A stretch of 64,000 nucleotides of DNA from positions 62,001 to 126,000 of the forward strand of contig OY969103.1 in assembly GCA_963697915.1 (NCBI GenBank), written 5' to 3'. Below the pieces are notes generated by a model. The model was not told where the DNA came from. It searched no databases and saw only the letters and a program-made list of their open reading frames with translations. Positions 1 through 7,624 of this stretch are shown here, one piece after another (position 1 is the first letter of the stretch; each line of letters opens with the position of its first letter). The stretch comes from VRUE01 sp963697915 (GTDB taxonomy: Bacteria > Actinomycetota > Thermoleophilia > Solirubrobacterales > 70-9). A program made the translations under genes and the position numbers.

Positions 1-835
1 CAACTCGCAAATCAGCAAGAGGAAGTGGGCGTCCAGAGATCGCGGTCAGCGCGAAGTGCGTGTCGCTCTCCGCGCCTGGAACGACGCGACGCTCAACCTT
101 GTAACCAAGGAAGAGGTGGAAGTACATGTCGCGAATGCTGCGGCAGACATAGTCATACGTCTCCCAAGGCCAGCCCTTGAGGTTAAGGTCCTCGCTATCG
201 GGAACATCGTCTTCGTGCCCGTTCAGTACCACTCCTCGATGCTTCAGATAGCCATCTACCAGGGTGACAGAAAGCCAATCCTTCATTGGCGATGAGGTGG
301 CGGTATTAACGTGACCGCAGAAACCCTCGTAGCTTTGCAGACCCTTGGTGATGTCCTCGGCCATCTTCGGAGTGAGATTGTTCAGGTAGATGCAGTAGAT
401 CTGATTCGTATTCACCAGCTCGATTGAGCGATGGGGAACGATGTGCTTTTTCAGCAGCTCATATCCCAGCTCTTGATCCTCGATGATGAGGTCCCCTAGC
501 TGGAGAGAGCAAGAGAGCCCCCGTGGCAACAAAGGGATCAGTGCTTCGGCGACAGGAAGGCCATACCACCCGTCATCAATGCGAGCCGTATCGAAAAGAA
601 AGGCCCGCTCCAACCTATCTCGTTGTGGGATGAGCGCGTTGCGCAACTCCTTATAAGAGACTCCCTTTGCTGCTATTGCGTCAACCGTGACTTTGTGTGC
701 CGCCCGAATCTCTCTTCGAACCTCCTTAGGCGACAAATCAAAGTACGAGGTGACGACATCGAGCATCACAGAGTCTCGAGCTTCCAAGGTCCAAATCTCT
801 ATGGAGTCATCAGTCAAGGTGCTGAAGATATTCAA
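1..835 (-). CDS. Hypothetical protein, runs off the left edge
   Basis: I do not recognise this protein. The minus strand is open from a stop near 862 down to position 1, about 278 residues with no stop codon, and the stretch from 766 onward reads like a soluble mixed alpha/beta protein with several Trp, Tyr and Cys residues. The best start is TTG at 835, with AGGAG about 12 nt upstream; ATG at 766 is the alternative. The C-terminus lies outside the window. Base composition is clearly less GC-rich than the core genes, and codons such as AAA, ATA, TTT and AAT are common, which suggests horizontal acquisition. It forms the inner edge of the accessory patch next to tRNA-Gly. Function unknown; the gene itself is fairly certain because so long an open frame is unlikely by chance here. 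Confidence 0.6.
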   Translation of the reverse strand, partial: MNIFSTLTDDSIEIWTLEARDSVMLDVVTSYFDLSPKEVRREIRAAHKVTVDAIAAKGVSYKELRNALIPQRDRLERAFLFDTARIDDGWYGLPVAEALIPLLPRGLSCSLQLGDLIIEDQELGYELLKKHIVPHRSIELVNTNQIYCIYLNNLTPKMAEDITKGLQSYEGFCGHVNTATSSPMKDWLSVTLVDGYLKHRGVVLNGHEDDVPDSEDLNLKGWPWETYDYVCRSIRDMYFHLFLGYKVERRVVPGAESDTHFALTAISGRPLPLADLRV

Positions 836-1068
836 GTGCGATGAGGACTCCTCGTTCCCTCATGGTCCGCCCGCTTCCGTCCCGGCGGCCCGCATCCAAG
901 CCCCATAGGTCTCAGGCGTGCTCATCGAACGATTCCGAGCGGCGATCAGTCAAAGCCATCCGAGGAGCAGGAATGCGGTGCTTCCCTGCGAAAACGTCGC
1001 TGTCGGAGCTCGCTCCGTCTGGGCGCAACTCGAAGTCCCCGCCATCGTTTGGGAGAACGAGGAGCATT

Positions 1069-1716
1069 GTGCATCGCCAGCGAGCCGACCGCCCAACGCT
1101 GACCCTGATTTCTACTTCGGACACAGGCCCCACGCCGGGCCTTCGACCCCTGCCTCCGGTAGCCGGCGAGTGGCGGACGCGAATGGAGGAACGGTTGCTT
1201 CCCCGCCGCCCCGGCGATCACGTCGAGCTCCTGAGCTTTTCCTCCACTAAAGAGTTGCGGTTGCTCCGAAAGGAGGCGCGCGGGCGGGGGCTTCATCCCG
1301 ACACCGCGGTCGCCCTGCTCTGTGAGCGTCGCCTAGTCTGCACCGAGTTGGAGGAGCTTGGCCTCACCTCCGCCCAAGCGGACGTGGACGTCGCGGCCGC
1401 GAGCGCTGAGCCACGACTCGGGGTCGGTGCCGCTCACCATGCCTACTTGCGTGCACTCCACAACGGCGACCCGCTCGAGCGCGCCTCGCGCGCGCCACTC
1501 GGCGGCGAGGAAGCGGCGGTGCCAATCCGTCTTTTCGAGCGCCTCGAACGCACAAACGTCCTCGCCGGGCGCCCGCCTGGAACTGGCGAGCTCATAGCGG
1601 CGATCAGTTGGGAGACGGCGGCCATTTATGCTGGGCAGCTAATGGGCGAGTGGGCTTTCCGCACGGCCCTAACGGCACTCACTGCCCCTCCGAGCTACGG
1701 CGACCGATCAAGCTAA
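1069..1716 (+). CDS. Hypothetical protein, 215 aa
   Basis: Unrecognised soluble protein. The clearest protein-like part begins around the ATG at 1183 (MEERLLPRRPGDHVELL) and continues with a basic and acidic helical segment, then an Ala/Glu-rich C-terminal half. I prefer the GTG start at 1069 because AGGAG lies 4 nt before it; ATG 1183 lacks a good ribosome binding site and would give 177 residues. The gene converges on the 406-residue gene and their stop codons overlap by 4 nt. No membrane segment, signal peptide or catalytic motif is visible. Codon use is intermediate between the low-GC gene to its left and the core genome, consistent with an accessory region. Function not assigned. Confidence 0.5.
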   Translation: MHRQRADRPTLTLISTSDTGPTPGLRPLPPVAGEWRTRMEERLLPRRPGDHVELLSFSSTKELRLLRKEARGRGLHPDTAVALLCERRLVCTELEELGLTSAQADVDVAAASAEPRLGVGAAHHAYLRALHNGDPLERASRAPLGGEEAAVPIRLFERLERTNVLAGRPPGTGELIAAISWETAAIYAGQLMGEWAFRTALTALTAPPSYGDRSS

Positions 1717-2933
1717 GCGCTTCGGCGCTGCCAGATATCGACTGGAAGTGAAGGTCGGACCGAAGCGGGCGGAGTCTGTATGGCGGCGTGCCAACCGCGC
1801 TCAAGCTCGCGGAGCTCAAGCCGAGAGCGGCGGTCTTCTGCCTCAGCGAGTATCCCGGCCAAATCATCGCGGGCACGATCGGGACCAAGTGCGGCGATTT
1901 CGGCCATGAGCTCCTCGGCACAGGCGCGGTTGTGGGCGTGTCGATCACGCTGACTTTCGGGCACCTCACCCTCGGTGTGGTGCCCGCATTTACATGGAAG
2001 CTCAGCAAAGAGTCGCCGCAGTGGCTCCTCTGCTTCCTGGCCGAGACCGGTGGTCCCGCGGATCGCCGGATGAAAGACGTGGACGCCCCATCCTGGACGG
2101 TCCTCGTCTTTGTTTACAGCCTGTGGCGGCGCTGGGGGTGGAAAAGGCATCCTTGCCCGCCCCCAACCCTGACAGGCAGCGGCAACCTCGTTGCGAAGCG
2201 CTGCCTCCCACAGACGACCAATACCACCAAGCAGACAGGGAGTCTCGCTCGCCGTCTGCAGGCCACTTGCCAGCGCGTGGACCCGCTCGTACTGCGCCGC
2301 GGAGGAAGTGAATCCCCAGACCCAGATCCAATAGAGGTCGGCGCGCACCTCCCGGTAGGCAGCGATCAGCTCGGCAATCACTGCCGGGCCGAGTTTCTTG
2401 GCATCAACCGCGATACCGATGGCAATGCTCCGCGACGGCTCACCGGATCTGGGCTGAGTCGCCCCGGTTGTGGCAGCAAGGGCAGCGAACTCATGGGCCA
2501 GGGTGACGTCGAGGTGGCGGCCGCGACCAAGCGGCGCCTCTTCGCGGACGCGGTGGTAGGGCGAGAGCAGGATCGTCGCCCCGGCAGCAACTTGGGCATT
2601 TCGATGGGCAGCAAGCAGTTCCGAGCGGTCAGTCTGAGAAAGGACATCGCGACTCGGCACCAGGCGATGGTGATGATCGAGCCCAAGTCCCAAGCGGTGG
2701 AACTCGCCAGCGCGCTGGGGGTCGTCGGGCTCAAGCTGTTCGCGCCAAGCCTCGGTGTCGACGAGGACACCGCGGCCCTCTTTTCTGGCCTCTGCAAGGG
2801 TCGAGCGTAGGTGCTCCGCTCCAACCACCGAGGTCGCGATCGCGCCAATTGGACTATCGGGGTCGATGTCGCGCCCGTGCGGCGCCGTGTTTCGGCTTAT
2901 CCACTGCACGAGTGGACGCGGCTCGGTACTCAT
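1713..2933 (-). CDS. Hypothetical protein, possible TIM barrel with C-terminal Cys/His cluster
   Basis: Large soluble protein, 406 residues from the ATG at 2933; a TTG at 2987 would give 424 but sits directly on its AGAGG. Alternating hydrophobic strands and helices (GVLVDTE, ATILLSPY, IAIGIAVD, LYWIWVWGF, PCLLGGIGRLWEA) suggest a barrel fold. Near the C-terminus there is CKCGHH, followed about 15 residues later by HAHN and then an ELMAEI helix. This loosely resembles the zinc site and HN/ELM tail of tRNA-guanine transglycosylases, but the usual third Cys is absent and no TGT catalytic motif is evident, so this is only a suggestion. It converges with the plus-strand gene on its left and lies between tRNA-Gly and the low-GC gene. 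The gene is likely real; its function is unknown. Confidence 0.65.
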   Translation of the reverse strand: MSTEPRPLVQWISRNTAPHGRDIDPDSPIGAIATSVVGAEHLRSTLAEARKEGRGVLVDTEAWREQLEPDDPQRAGEFHRLGLGLDHHHRLVPSRDVLSQTDRSELLAAHRNAQVAAGATILLSPYHRVREEAPLGRGRHLDVTLAHEFAALAATTGATQPRSGEPSRSIAIGIAVDAKKLGPAVIAELIAAYREVRADLYWIWVWGFTSSAAQYERVHALASGLQTASETPCLLGGIGRLWEAALRNEVAAACQGWGRARMPFPPPAPPQAVNKDEDRPGWGVHVFHPAIRGTTGLGQEAEEPLRRLFAELPCKCGHHTEGEVPESQRDRHAHNRACAEELMAEIAALGPDRARDDLAGILAEAEDRRSRLELRELERGWHAAIQTPPASVRPSLPVDIWQRRSA

Positions 2934-3046
2934 GGATCTCGCCACGAAGGCATCATCCTCTAGCGTCCGGACGCTCCGCGGATGCAACCTCTAGCAATGC
3001 TCTACCGTGGCTTCGGGATCCGCGCCAATCGCCGCGCATCAGGGCC

Positions 3047-3080
3047 ATTCCAGGCACTAATCCGCATTAGTGCCTGGAAT
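3047..3080. repeat. Perfect 15-bp inverted repeat, 4-nt loop
   Basis: Arms 3047–3061 and 3066–3080 are exactly complementary (ATTCCAGGCACTAAT), with the loop CCGC. The element lies between the 406-residue accessory gene and tRNA-Gly. No T-run follows on either strand, so an intrinsic terminator is unlikely; an operator for the divergent side or a recombination site is possible. Confidence 0.75.
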
Positions 3081-3109
3081 AACAGCGATATGCGGGGATG
3101 GTTTGATTT

Positions 3110-3134
3110 GGTCTCGGGCTACTGCCCCGGGACC
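3110..3134. repeat. Hairpin between tRNA-Gly and the accessory gene
   Basis: GGTCTCGGG and CCCGGGACC pair over 9 bp, with one position that is a G·U wobble on the plus-strand transcript, around a 7-nt loop. On the minus strand it lies 32 nt past the tRNA 3' end and could help stop the tRNA transcript, but there is no U-tract after it. Confidence 0.4.
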
Positions 3135-3165
3135 AACCCGCCCACGTGCAGGGCATTCTCGAAAA

Positions 3166-3239
3166 AGCGGCTGATCGGATTCGAACCGACGACCTTCTGC
3201 ATGGCAAGCAGACGCTCTAGCCAGCTGAGCTACAGCCGC
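3166..3239 (-). tRNA. tRNA-Gly (anticodon GCC)
   Basis: The minus strand folds into a complete cloverleaf: acceptor stem GCGGCTG/CAGCCGC, D arm with AGCTCAG and GGCTAGAGC, anticodon stem TCTGC/GCAGA with loop TTGCCAT (anticodon GCC, glycine), T arm with GGTTCGAATCC, and discriminator U as expected for tRNA-Gly. CCA is not encoded; the gene is followed directly by a short T-run. A TATAAT box lies 12 nt upstream of the mature 5' end. The 3' end of the gene faces the accessory patch, the arrangement expected if an element had integrated there. Confidence 0.95.
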
Positions 3240-3250
3240 ATCGGGGCGAG

Positions 3251-3256
3251 ATTATA
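3251..3256 (-). promoter_or_regulatory. -10 box of the tRNA-Gly promoter
   Basis: A perfect TATAAT on the minus strand, 12 nt before the mature tRNA 5' end, in a region otherwise very GC-rich. No convincing -35 hexamer is visible at the expected distance. Confidence 0.6.
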
Positions 3257-3270
3257 GGCGGGGAGGGCGG

Positions 3271-3765
3271 CTACTCGCTGAGCTCGGCGAGCAAGGCGCG
3301 GACATCGAGGGGGCGGGTGAACATGTCGACGCCCTCGCCGTCGGGCTGCCGCGGCCACTCCTCGCGCGGCCGATCCCAGTAGAGCTCGACGCCGTTGCCA
3401 TCGGGATCGTCGAGGTAGAGAGCCTCGCTGACGCCGTGGTCGGAGGCGCCGGTGAGCGGGATGCCGGCCTCGGTGAGGCGGCGCAGGGCGTCGGCGAGGG
3501 CGCGCCGGGTCGGGTAGAGGATCGCCGTGTGGAAGAGGCCGGTGGTGCCGGGCGCGGGCGGCGGTCCGCCGCGGGAATGCCAGGTATTGAGCCCGATGTG
3601 GTGGTGGTAGCCGCCGGCCGAGACGAAGGCGGCGTCGTCGCCCAAGCGCTGCTGCAGCTCGAATCCGAGCACGCCGCAGTAGAAGCCGAGCGCCCGGTCG
3701 AGGTCGGCCACTTTGAGGTGGACGTGGCCGATGCCGACGCCGGGGTCGATCGGCTCAGCCGCCAT
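3271..3765 (-). CDS. VOC-family protein (glyoxalase / extradiol dioxygenase-like)
   Basis: A 164-residue vicinal-oxygen-chelate protein. It opens with the typical GIGHVHLKVADLDRALGFY segment of catechol-2,3-dioxygenase-like modules, has AGGYHHHIGLNTW in the middle and ends with the second half-motif LYLDDPDGNGVELYWDRP. The His in the first motif, the His cluster and the final Glu are the expected metal ligands of this fold. The substrate cannot be told; the nearest relatives by motif are small BphC/CatE-like single-domain proteins. It starts at ATG 3765 inside the end of the RNase H-like gene (11-nt overlap), so the two are probably co-translated. It is the last gene before tRNA-Gly. Confidence 0.85.
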   Translation of the reverse strand: MAAEPIDPGVGIGHVHLKVADLDRALGFYCGVLGFELQQRLGDDAAFVSAGGYHHHIGLNTWHSRGGPPPAPGTTGLFHTAILYPTRRALADALRRLTEAGIPLTGASDHGVSEALYLDDPDGNGVELYWDRPREEWPRQPDGEGVDMFTRPLDVRALLAELSE

Positions 3766-4153
3766 CCAGGGCCTCGTTGACGAGCCGGTCCGCGGCGGCG
3801 TTGTGCTCGCGGCGCACGTGGCGGATCGACCAGCTCTCGAAGGGCTGCAAAGCGCGTTGCACTTCCGCGTGCAGGCCGCGCAGTGTCGCGTCCTTGACCT
3901 TGTACTCGCCCTTGACCTGGCGCACGACCAGCTCCGAGTCGCCGACCAGCTCCAGCTCGCTCGCCCCCATCTCCGCCCCGCGCTCGATGCCCAGCAGCAG
4001 CGCCCGGTACTCGGCGACGTTGTTGGTCGCCTTGCCGATCCGCTCGCCCCGCTCCTCCAACACACCCCCGTCGGCGTCCTGGACGACGGCGCCGATCGCG
4101 GCCGGGCCCGGGTTGCCCCGGGCGCCGCCGTCGACGTTGACGATCAGCTTCAC
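3755..4153 (-). CDS. Ribonuclease HI-like protein
   Basis: A 132-residue RNase H fold protein of the short class. It begins at GTG 4153, whose GTGA overlaps the stop of the upstream gene. Acidic active-site residues are in place: Asp in VNVDGGARGNPG, Glu in TNNVAEYRALL, Asp in LVGDSELVV, and Asp in HNAAADRLVNEAL. The family degrades RNA in RNA–DNA hybrids; single-domain proteins of this subtype also occur fused to phosphatases in other actinobacteria. The basic substrate-binding protrusion of E. coli RnhA is absent. Its partner upstream is a zinc-ribbon-like protein, and an RNase HII gene lies at about 15 kb. Confidence 0.88.
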   Translation of the reverse strand: MKLIVNVDGGARGNPGPAAIGAVVQDADGGVLEERGERIGKATNNVAEYRALLLGIERGAEMGASELELVGDSELVVRQVKGEYKVKDATLRGLHAEVQRALQPFESWSIRHVRREHNAAADRLVNEALDGG

Positions 4154-4671
4154 GCGCTCACCTGGGCGCCGAGGGCCAGTCGACCACCCTCCTCCGCCCG
4201 CGCGTTCCACTCGCGCGCCGAGCCGTCCAGCTGGCCGAGCTCCGTGCCCTTGTCGAGCTGGAAGACGGGCCGCAGCTCGTCGCCGAGGTCGACCCCCCAC
4301 TGGTACCAGCAGAGCTCCCAGGCGACCGTGACCCGGATCTCGCTCGGCGAGCCCGCGGCCGAGCCGATCGAGACCCAGGGCTGGCCCAGCGTCCGGATCA
4401 GGCCGGCCACCGTGCGCCCGGCGTCGCTGCCGTTGAAACGGGCGGCGGCGCGCTCCAGCCGCCCCACCGGCGACTCGACCACCTCGGGCTCGGGGCGGCG
4501 GCCGACGTTGGCGCCGGGCGCCGCCGGGTCGACCCAGCCGAGCCGCTCGGCGCGGCCGCGGCAGAGGTCGCAGACCAGCCGCGGCCCGTCCTTGGGGCTC
4601 ATGTAGCTGCGGGTGCGCTCACCTGCCAGGATCGAGCGACCGCAGACCGCGCAGGTCTCGTCGGGACTCAC
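4150..4671 (-). CDS. Hypothetical protein with N-terminal zinc-binding cysteines
   Basis: A 173-residue protein from GTG 4671. Near the N-terminus CAVC and, about 25 residues later, CDLC form a treble-clef or zinc-ribbon-like pair. The rest is a charged alpha/beta domain rich in Arg and Trp (WVSIGSAAG, TVAWELCWYQWGVDL) with no motif I recognise. Its stop overlaps the GTG start of the RNase H-like gene (GTGA), so the two are coupled, and it lies 23 nt downstream of the sigma-factor gene. The cysteine spacing suggests nucleic-acid or protein binding rather than catalysis. Function is not assigned. Confidence 0.75.
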   Translation of the reverse strand: MSPDETCAVCGRSILAGERTRSYMSPKDGPRLVCDLCRGRAERLGWVDPAAPGANVGRRPEPEVVESPVGRLERAAARFNGSDAGRTVAGLIRTLGQPWVSIGSAAGSPSEIRVTVAWELCWYQWGVDLGDELRPVFQLDKGTELGQLDGSAREWNARAEEGGRLALGAQVSA

Positions 4672-4694
4672 CCCCGCAAAGCTAGCAGCGGGGT

Positions 4695-5468
4695 CTAGGC
4701 CTCTTGCAGCGAAGACTTGAGGCGCATCACGGCCTTCGTGTGCAGCTGCGAGACACGCGACTCGGTGACGCCGAGGACCTCGCCGATCTCGCGCAGGGTG
4801 AGGTTCTCGTAGTAGTAGAGGGCGACGACCAGCTGCTCGCGCTCGGGCAGCGAGGAGATCGACTCGGTCAGGCGGTCCTTGATCTCGCTGCTGGCCAGCG
4901 ATTCCTGCGGATCTTCGGCGCGCGGATCGGAGATCGTGTCGAGCAGCGAGACCTGGTCCCCCGAGGAGTCCGAGATCGTCCACAGCTCGTCGAGCGCGTA
5001 GACCGAGGAGTTGGCGATCTCCAGCAGCGAGGTCTGCAGTTCTTCCTCGCTGATCTCGAGCTTCTTGGCCAGCTCGGCCTCGGTCGGCGGCCGCTGCAGC
5101 TCGTGCTCGAGCTTGGCCTGCGCCGCCTCGATTTCGCGGGCGCGGGAGCGGACCGAGCGCGGCACCCAGTCGAGCGAGCGCAGCTCGTCGATGATCGAGC
5201 CGCGGATCCGGGTCATCGCGAAGGTCTCGAACTTGATCCCGCGCTCGGGCTCGAAGCGCTCGATCGCCCCGATCAGGCCCATCAGCCCGTAGGAGATCAG
5301 GTCGGCGTCGTCGACGTGCGAGGGCAGCCCGGCGCCGAGCCGGCCGGCGACGAACTTGACCAGCGGCGAGTAGGCGACCACCAGTCGCTCCCGCGCGGCG
5401 CGATCTCCGTCGTCCTTGTAGCGGCGCCAAAGATCGCGCAGCTCCACCTCTTTTACGCCGGTTTCCAT
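4695..5468 (-). CDS. whiG: RNA polymerase sigma factor, FliA/WhiG (sigma-28) family
   Basis: At 257 residues this is a group 3 sigma factor. Region 2 is clear (LVKFVAGRLGAGLPSHVDDADLISYGLMGLI followed by RFEPERGIKFETFAMTRIRG), then the linker typical of WhiG/FliA (SLDWVPRSVR), region 3, and a region 4 helix-turn-helix (LPEREQLVVAL … LTLREIGEVLGVTESRVSQLH). In actinobacteria this family drives sporulation or motility genes; no flagellar or anti-sigma gene is in the window, so its regulon here is unknown. ATG 5468 is preceded by GGAG 4 nt away. The gene begins 43 nt after the Xer recombinase gene ends. Confidence 0.92.
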   Translation of the reverse strand: METGVKEVELRDLWRRYKDDGDRAARERLVVAYSPLVKFVAGRLGAGLPSHVDDADLISYGLMGLIGAIERFEPERGIKFETFAMTRIRGSIIDELRSLDWVPRSVRSRAREIEAAQAKLEHELQRPPTEAELAKKLEISEEELQTSLLEIANSSVYALDELWTISDSSGDQVSLLDTISDPRAEDPQESLASSEIKDRLTESISSLPEREQLVVALYYYENLTLREIGEVLGVTESRVSQLHTKAVMRLKSSLQEA

Positions 5469-5510
5469 GAAACTCCGCTGATTCTATGACTGCCAGTGGC
5501 GCTTGCCATG

Positions 5511-6398
5511 TCAGGCACGTGGATGGGTCGCAGCGTAGGCCTCCCGCAGGCGAGCGGCGTCGACACGAGTGTAGACCTGGGTGGTCGAGATCGAGGCGTG
5601 ACCGAGCAGCTCCTGGATCGTGCGCAGGTCAGCGCCGCCTTCGAGCAGGTGGGTGGCGAAGCTGTGGCGGAGGGCGTGCGGGGAGACCCCGGCGGCCAGC
5701 GACGCCTGGCGGACCCAGAGGTTGAGACGGCGGGTGACATCAGAGCCCGAGAGGCGGCGGCCGCTCTTGGAGAGGAAGAGCGCCTGCTCGCGCGGCTCGG
5801 CCGTCAGAGCGCGGCGCCCGCGGTCGAGGTAGCGCCGCAGCGCCCGCTGGGCCGGCTCGCCGACCGGCAACAGCCGTTCTTTGGACCCCTTGCCCAGCAC
5901 CCGCAGCTGCTCGCTCTCGAAGTCGAAGGAGGCGAGGTCGAGGTTGACGATCTCCTCGCAGCGCAGGCCGCAGGAGTAGGCCAGCTCCAGCATCGCCCGG
6001 TCGCGCAGCTCGAGCGGCGTACGGGCCGGGATCCGCTCCAGCAGGGTGCGCATCTGCTCGCCGCTGAGGACGCGGGGCAGCTTGTCCTCCCGCTTCGGGC
6101 TGGAGACGAGGTCGGCCGGGTTCTGACCGACCCGCTCGGTGCGGACGAGGAAGTCGAAGAGGCCGCGGACGGCGGCCAGCTTGCGGCCCACGGTCGAGGG
6201 CGCGGCGCCATCGGAGGAGAGCCCCGACGCGTAGCGCCGCACATCGCGGTGGCGCACCTCGCCGGGCTCGAGCCCCCTCCCCTTCGCCCACTCGACGAGC
6301 TGACCGAGGTCGACCGCGTAGGCCTTGCGCGTGCGCTCGGCCATGCTGCGCGCCAGCAGGTCGCGGTCGTAGGCGGCCAGGGCCTCGTCCCAATCCAT
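5511..6398 (-). CDS. xerD: Tyrosine recombinase XerC/XerD
   Basis: A 295-residue tyrosine recombinase, the normal length for chromosomal Xer proteins. The N-terminal SAM-like domain ends around residue 95. The catalytic set is complete: Arg in CGLRCEEIVNL, Lys in GKGSKERLLP, His-x-x-Arg in HALRHSF, His in GHASISTTQ and the nucleophile Tyr just after it in QVYTRV. These enzymes resolve chromosome dimers at dif during division. Because the neighbours are core genes and the length is standard, I read it as a housekeeping Xer rather than a phage integrase, although XerC and XerD cannot be told apart by eye. Confidence 0.9.
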   Translation of the reverse strand: MDWDEALAAYDRDLLARSMAERTRKAYAVDLGQLVEWAKGRGLEPGEVRHRDVRRYASGLSSDGAAPSTVGRKLAAVRGLFDFLVRTERVGQNPADLVSSPKREDKLPRVLSGEQMRTLLERIPARTPLELRDRAMLELAYSCGLRCEEIVNLDLASFDFESEQLRVLGKGSKERLLPVGEPAQRALRRYLDRGRRALTAEPREQALFLSKSGRRLSGSDVTRRLNLWVRQASLAAGVSPHALRHSFATHLLEGGADLRTIQELLGHASISTTQVYTRVDAARLREAYAATHPRA

Positions 6399-6438
6399 TC
6401 GATGGGATTCGTCGCGCGACGCCCGGAGCCTGCGGGCG

Positions 6439-7476
6439 TTAGCCGATGAAGATCGGCGTTCCTACTTCAACGCGGTCATACAGTTCTTCGACGTCCGGGA
6501 CGGCCATCCGCACGCAGCCGTGCGAGGCGGCGGAGCCGAGCGAAGAGGTTTCTTCGGTGCCGTGGATGCCGGCGCCTTCGTAGATCCCCATCCAGCGCGC
6601 CTTCAGCGGGTTGGAGGGCCCGGGCGGGATCGACTGGCCGGCGAGGCTGCCGGCCCAGTCGGAGTCCGGCACGTGCCAGGTCGGGTCGACCTGCTTGTCC
6701 TGCAGGTGGTAGAGCCCTTCCGGCGTTTCCAGCCCTTCCTGGCCGACGGCGACGGTGTAGGTCTTGGCCAGCTTCAGGTTCTCGAAGAGGCGCAGGGTGT
6801 AGCTGCCGCGGTCGAGGGTGAGGTAGGTCGGGTACTCGCCGGCCACGTCTTCCCCGGTCACCGCCGGCGCGACCGAGTTGGTGCGGGCGGCGACCGTGCG
6901 GTCGGCGGCGGTATTGAGCACCGCGGCGTTGAGCTGGTCGGTAAGCAGGTTGTCGCGCAGCTTGCGGCCGTGCGCGGCCGGGACCACGTTGAGCGAGTCG
7001 CCGGCCGGCTCGACCGTCGCGTCGCGCGGCTCGACCGCGACATCGGCGGCAACCTCGCGCACGAAGCGGTTGACGGCCGGCTGGGAGTAGGTGACCGCCG
7101 CCGGCACGCCCTCTTCGACTTCGCCGCCGGTGACGTAGCGCACCACGCGCCCCGGCAGGCCGCCGTCCTGGCTCGCCTCGAGCGCCTCGTCGACGGCGCG
7201 GTCGAGGTCGGCGCGGATCTTCAGCCGCGCCGCCGGCAGCGTCCAGCTCTCACCGTCGTAGCTGACCTTGAGCGGCCGCTGACGGGGTGCCAGCAGCTGC
7301 CGGCTCACGGCCCGCTTGGCCTGCGCGGCTTCCATGCCGCCGACGTCGACACCGGCGATCGTCACGCCCTCGGCGATCGTGTCCTGCTGGGAGCTGTCGT
7401 AGGCATAGGCCGCTACCGCGCCGAGGGCGAGCAGGGCGACCATGGTCGCGATCGCGATTTTCGTCTTTCGTCCCAT
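6439..7476 (-). CDS. L,D-transpeptidase (YkuD) with PG-binding domain
   Basis: A 345-residue cell-wall enzyme. After a basic N-terminus, a membrane anchor (KIAIATMVALLALGAVAAYAY) is followed by a VanW-linked PG_binding_4-type domain beginning GVTIAGVDVGGM and, from about residue 210, the YkuD catalytic domain. The active-site signature is intact: IHGTEE … SHGCVRM. It should form 3–3 peptidoglycan cross-links outside the membrane. I chose ATG 7476 because a good promoter (7529–7556) would begin transcription near 7520–7530, downstream of the alternative ATGs at 7548 and 7539. It is divergent from the cyclo-ligase-like gene. Confidence 0.88.
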   Translation of the reverse strand: MGRKTKIAIATMVALLALGAVAAYAYDSSQQDTIAEGVTIAGVDVGGMEAAQAKRAVSRQLLAPRQRPLKVSYDGESWTLPAARLKIRADLDRAVDEALEASQDGGLPGRVVRYVTGGEVEEGVPAAVTYSQPAVNRFVREVAADVAVEPRDATVEPAGDSLNVVPAAHGRKLRDNLLTDQLNAAVLNTAADRTVAARTNSVAPAVTGEDVAGEYPTYLTLDRGSYTLRLFENLKLAKTYTVAVGQEGLETPEGLYHLQDKQVDPTWHVPDSDWAGSLAGQSIPPGPSNPLKARWMGIYEGAGIHGTEETSSLGSAASHGCVRMAVPDVEELYDRVEVGTPIFIG

Positions 7477-7528
7477 CAGGCCTTTGCCGGTCTCACCTTC
7501 AGGAATCTCTCGGACGGAATATCCGAAA

Positions 7529-7556
7529 AGTTTAGGCATGCGGAACATTCGGTCAA
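7529..7556 (-). promoter_or_regulatory. Sigma-70-like promoter for the L,D-transpeptidase
   Basis: On the minus strand TTGACC (7556–7551) and TAAACT (7534–7529) are separated by 16 nt in a locally AT-richer patch. Position and strand fit transcription of the L,D-transpeptidase gene, and they decide its start codon. Confidence 0.55.
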
Positions 7557-7624
7557 CCCGGCGTCCTCCCTGCAAGGGGCGACGCAGCGTGCCCAATCGC
7601 GAGACGGCGGGATATCGTTGCCGG

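Noticed and set aside
3047..3080. Inverted repeat as an intrinsic terminator
   Set aside because: No T-run follows on either strand, so termination is not supported.
5511..6398. Xer-type recombinase as an integrase of the left-hand island
   Set aside because: Its length and placement among core genes fit a housekeeping XerC/D, and it lies on the far side of tRNA-Gly from the accessory genes.
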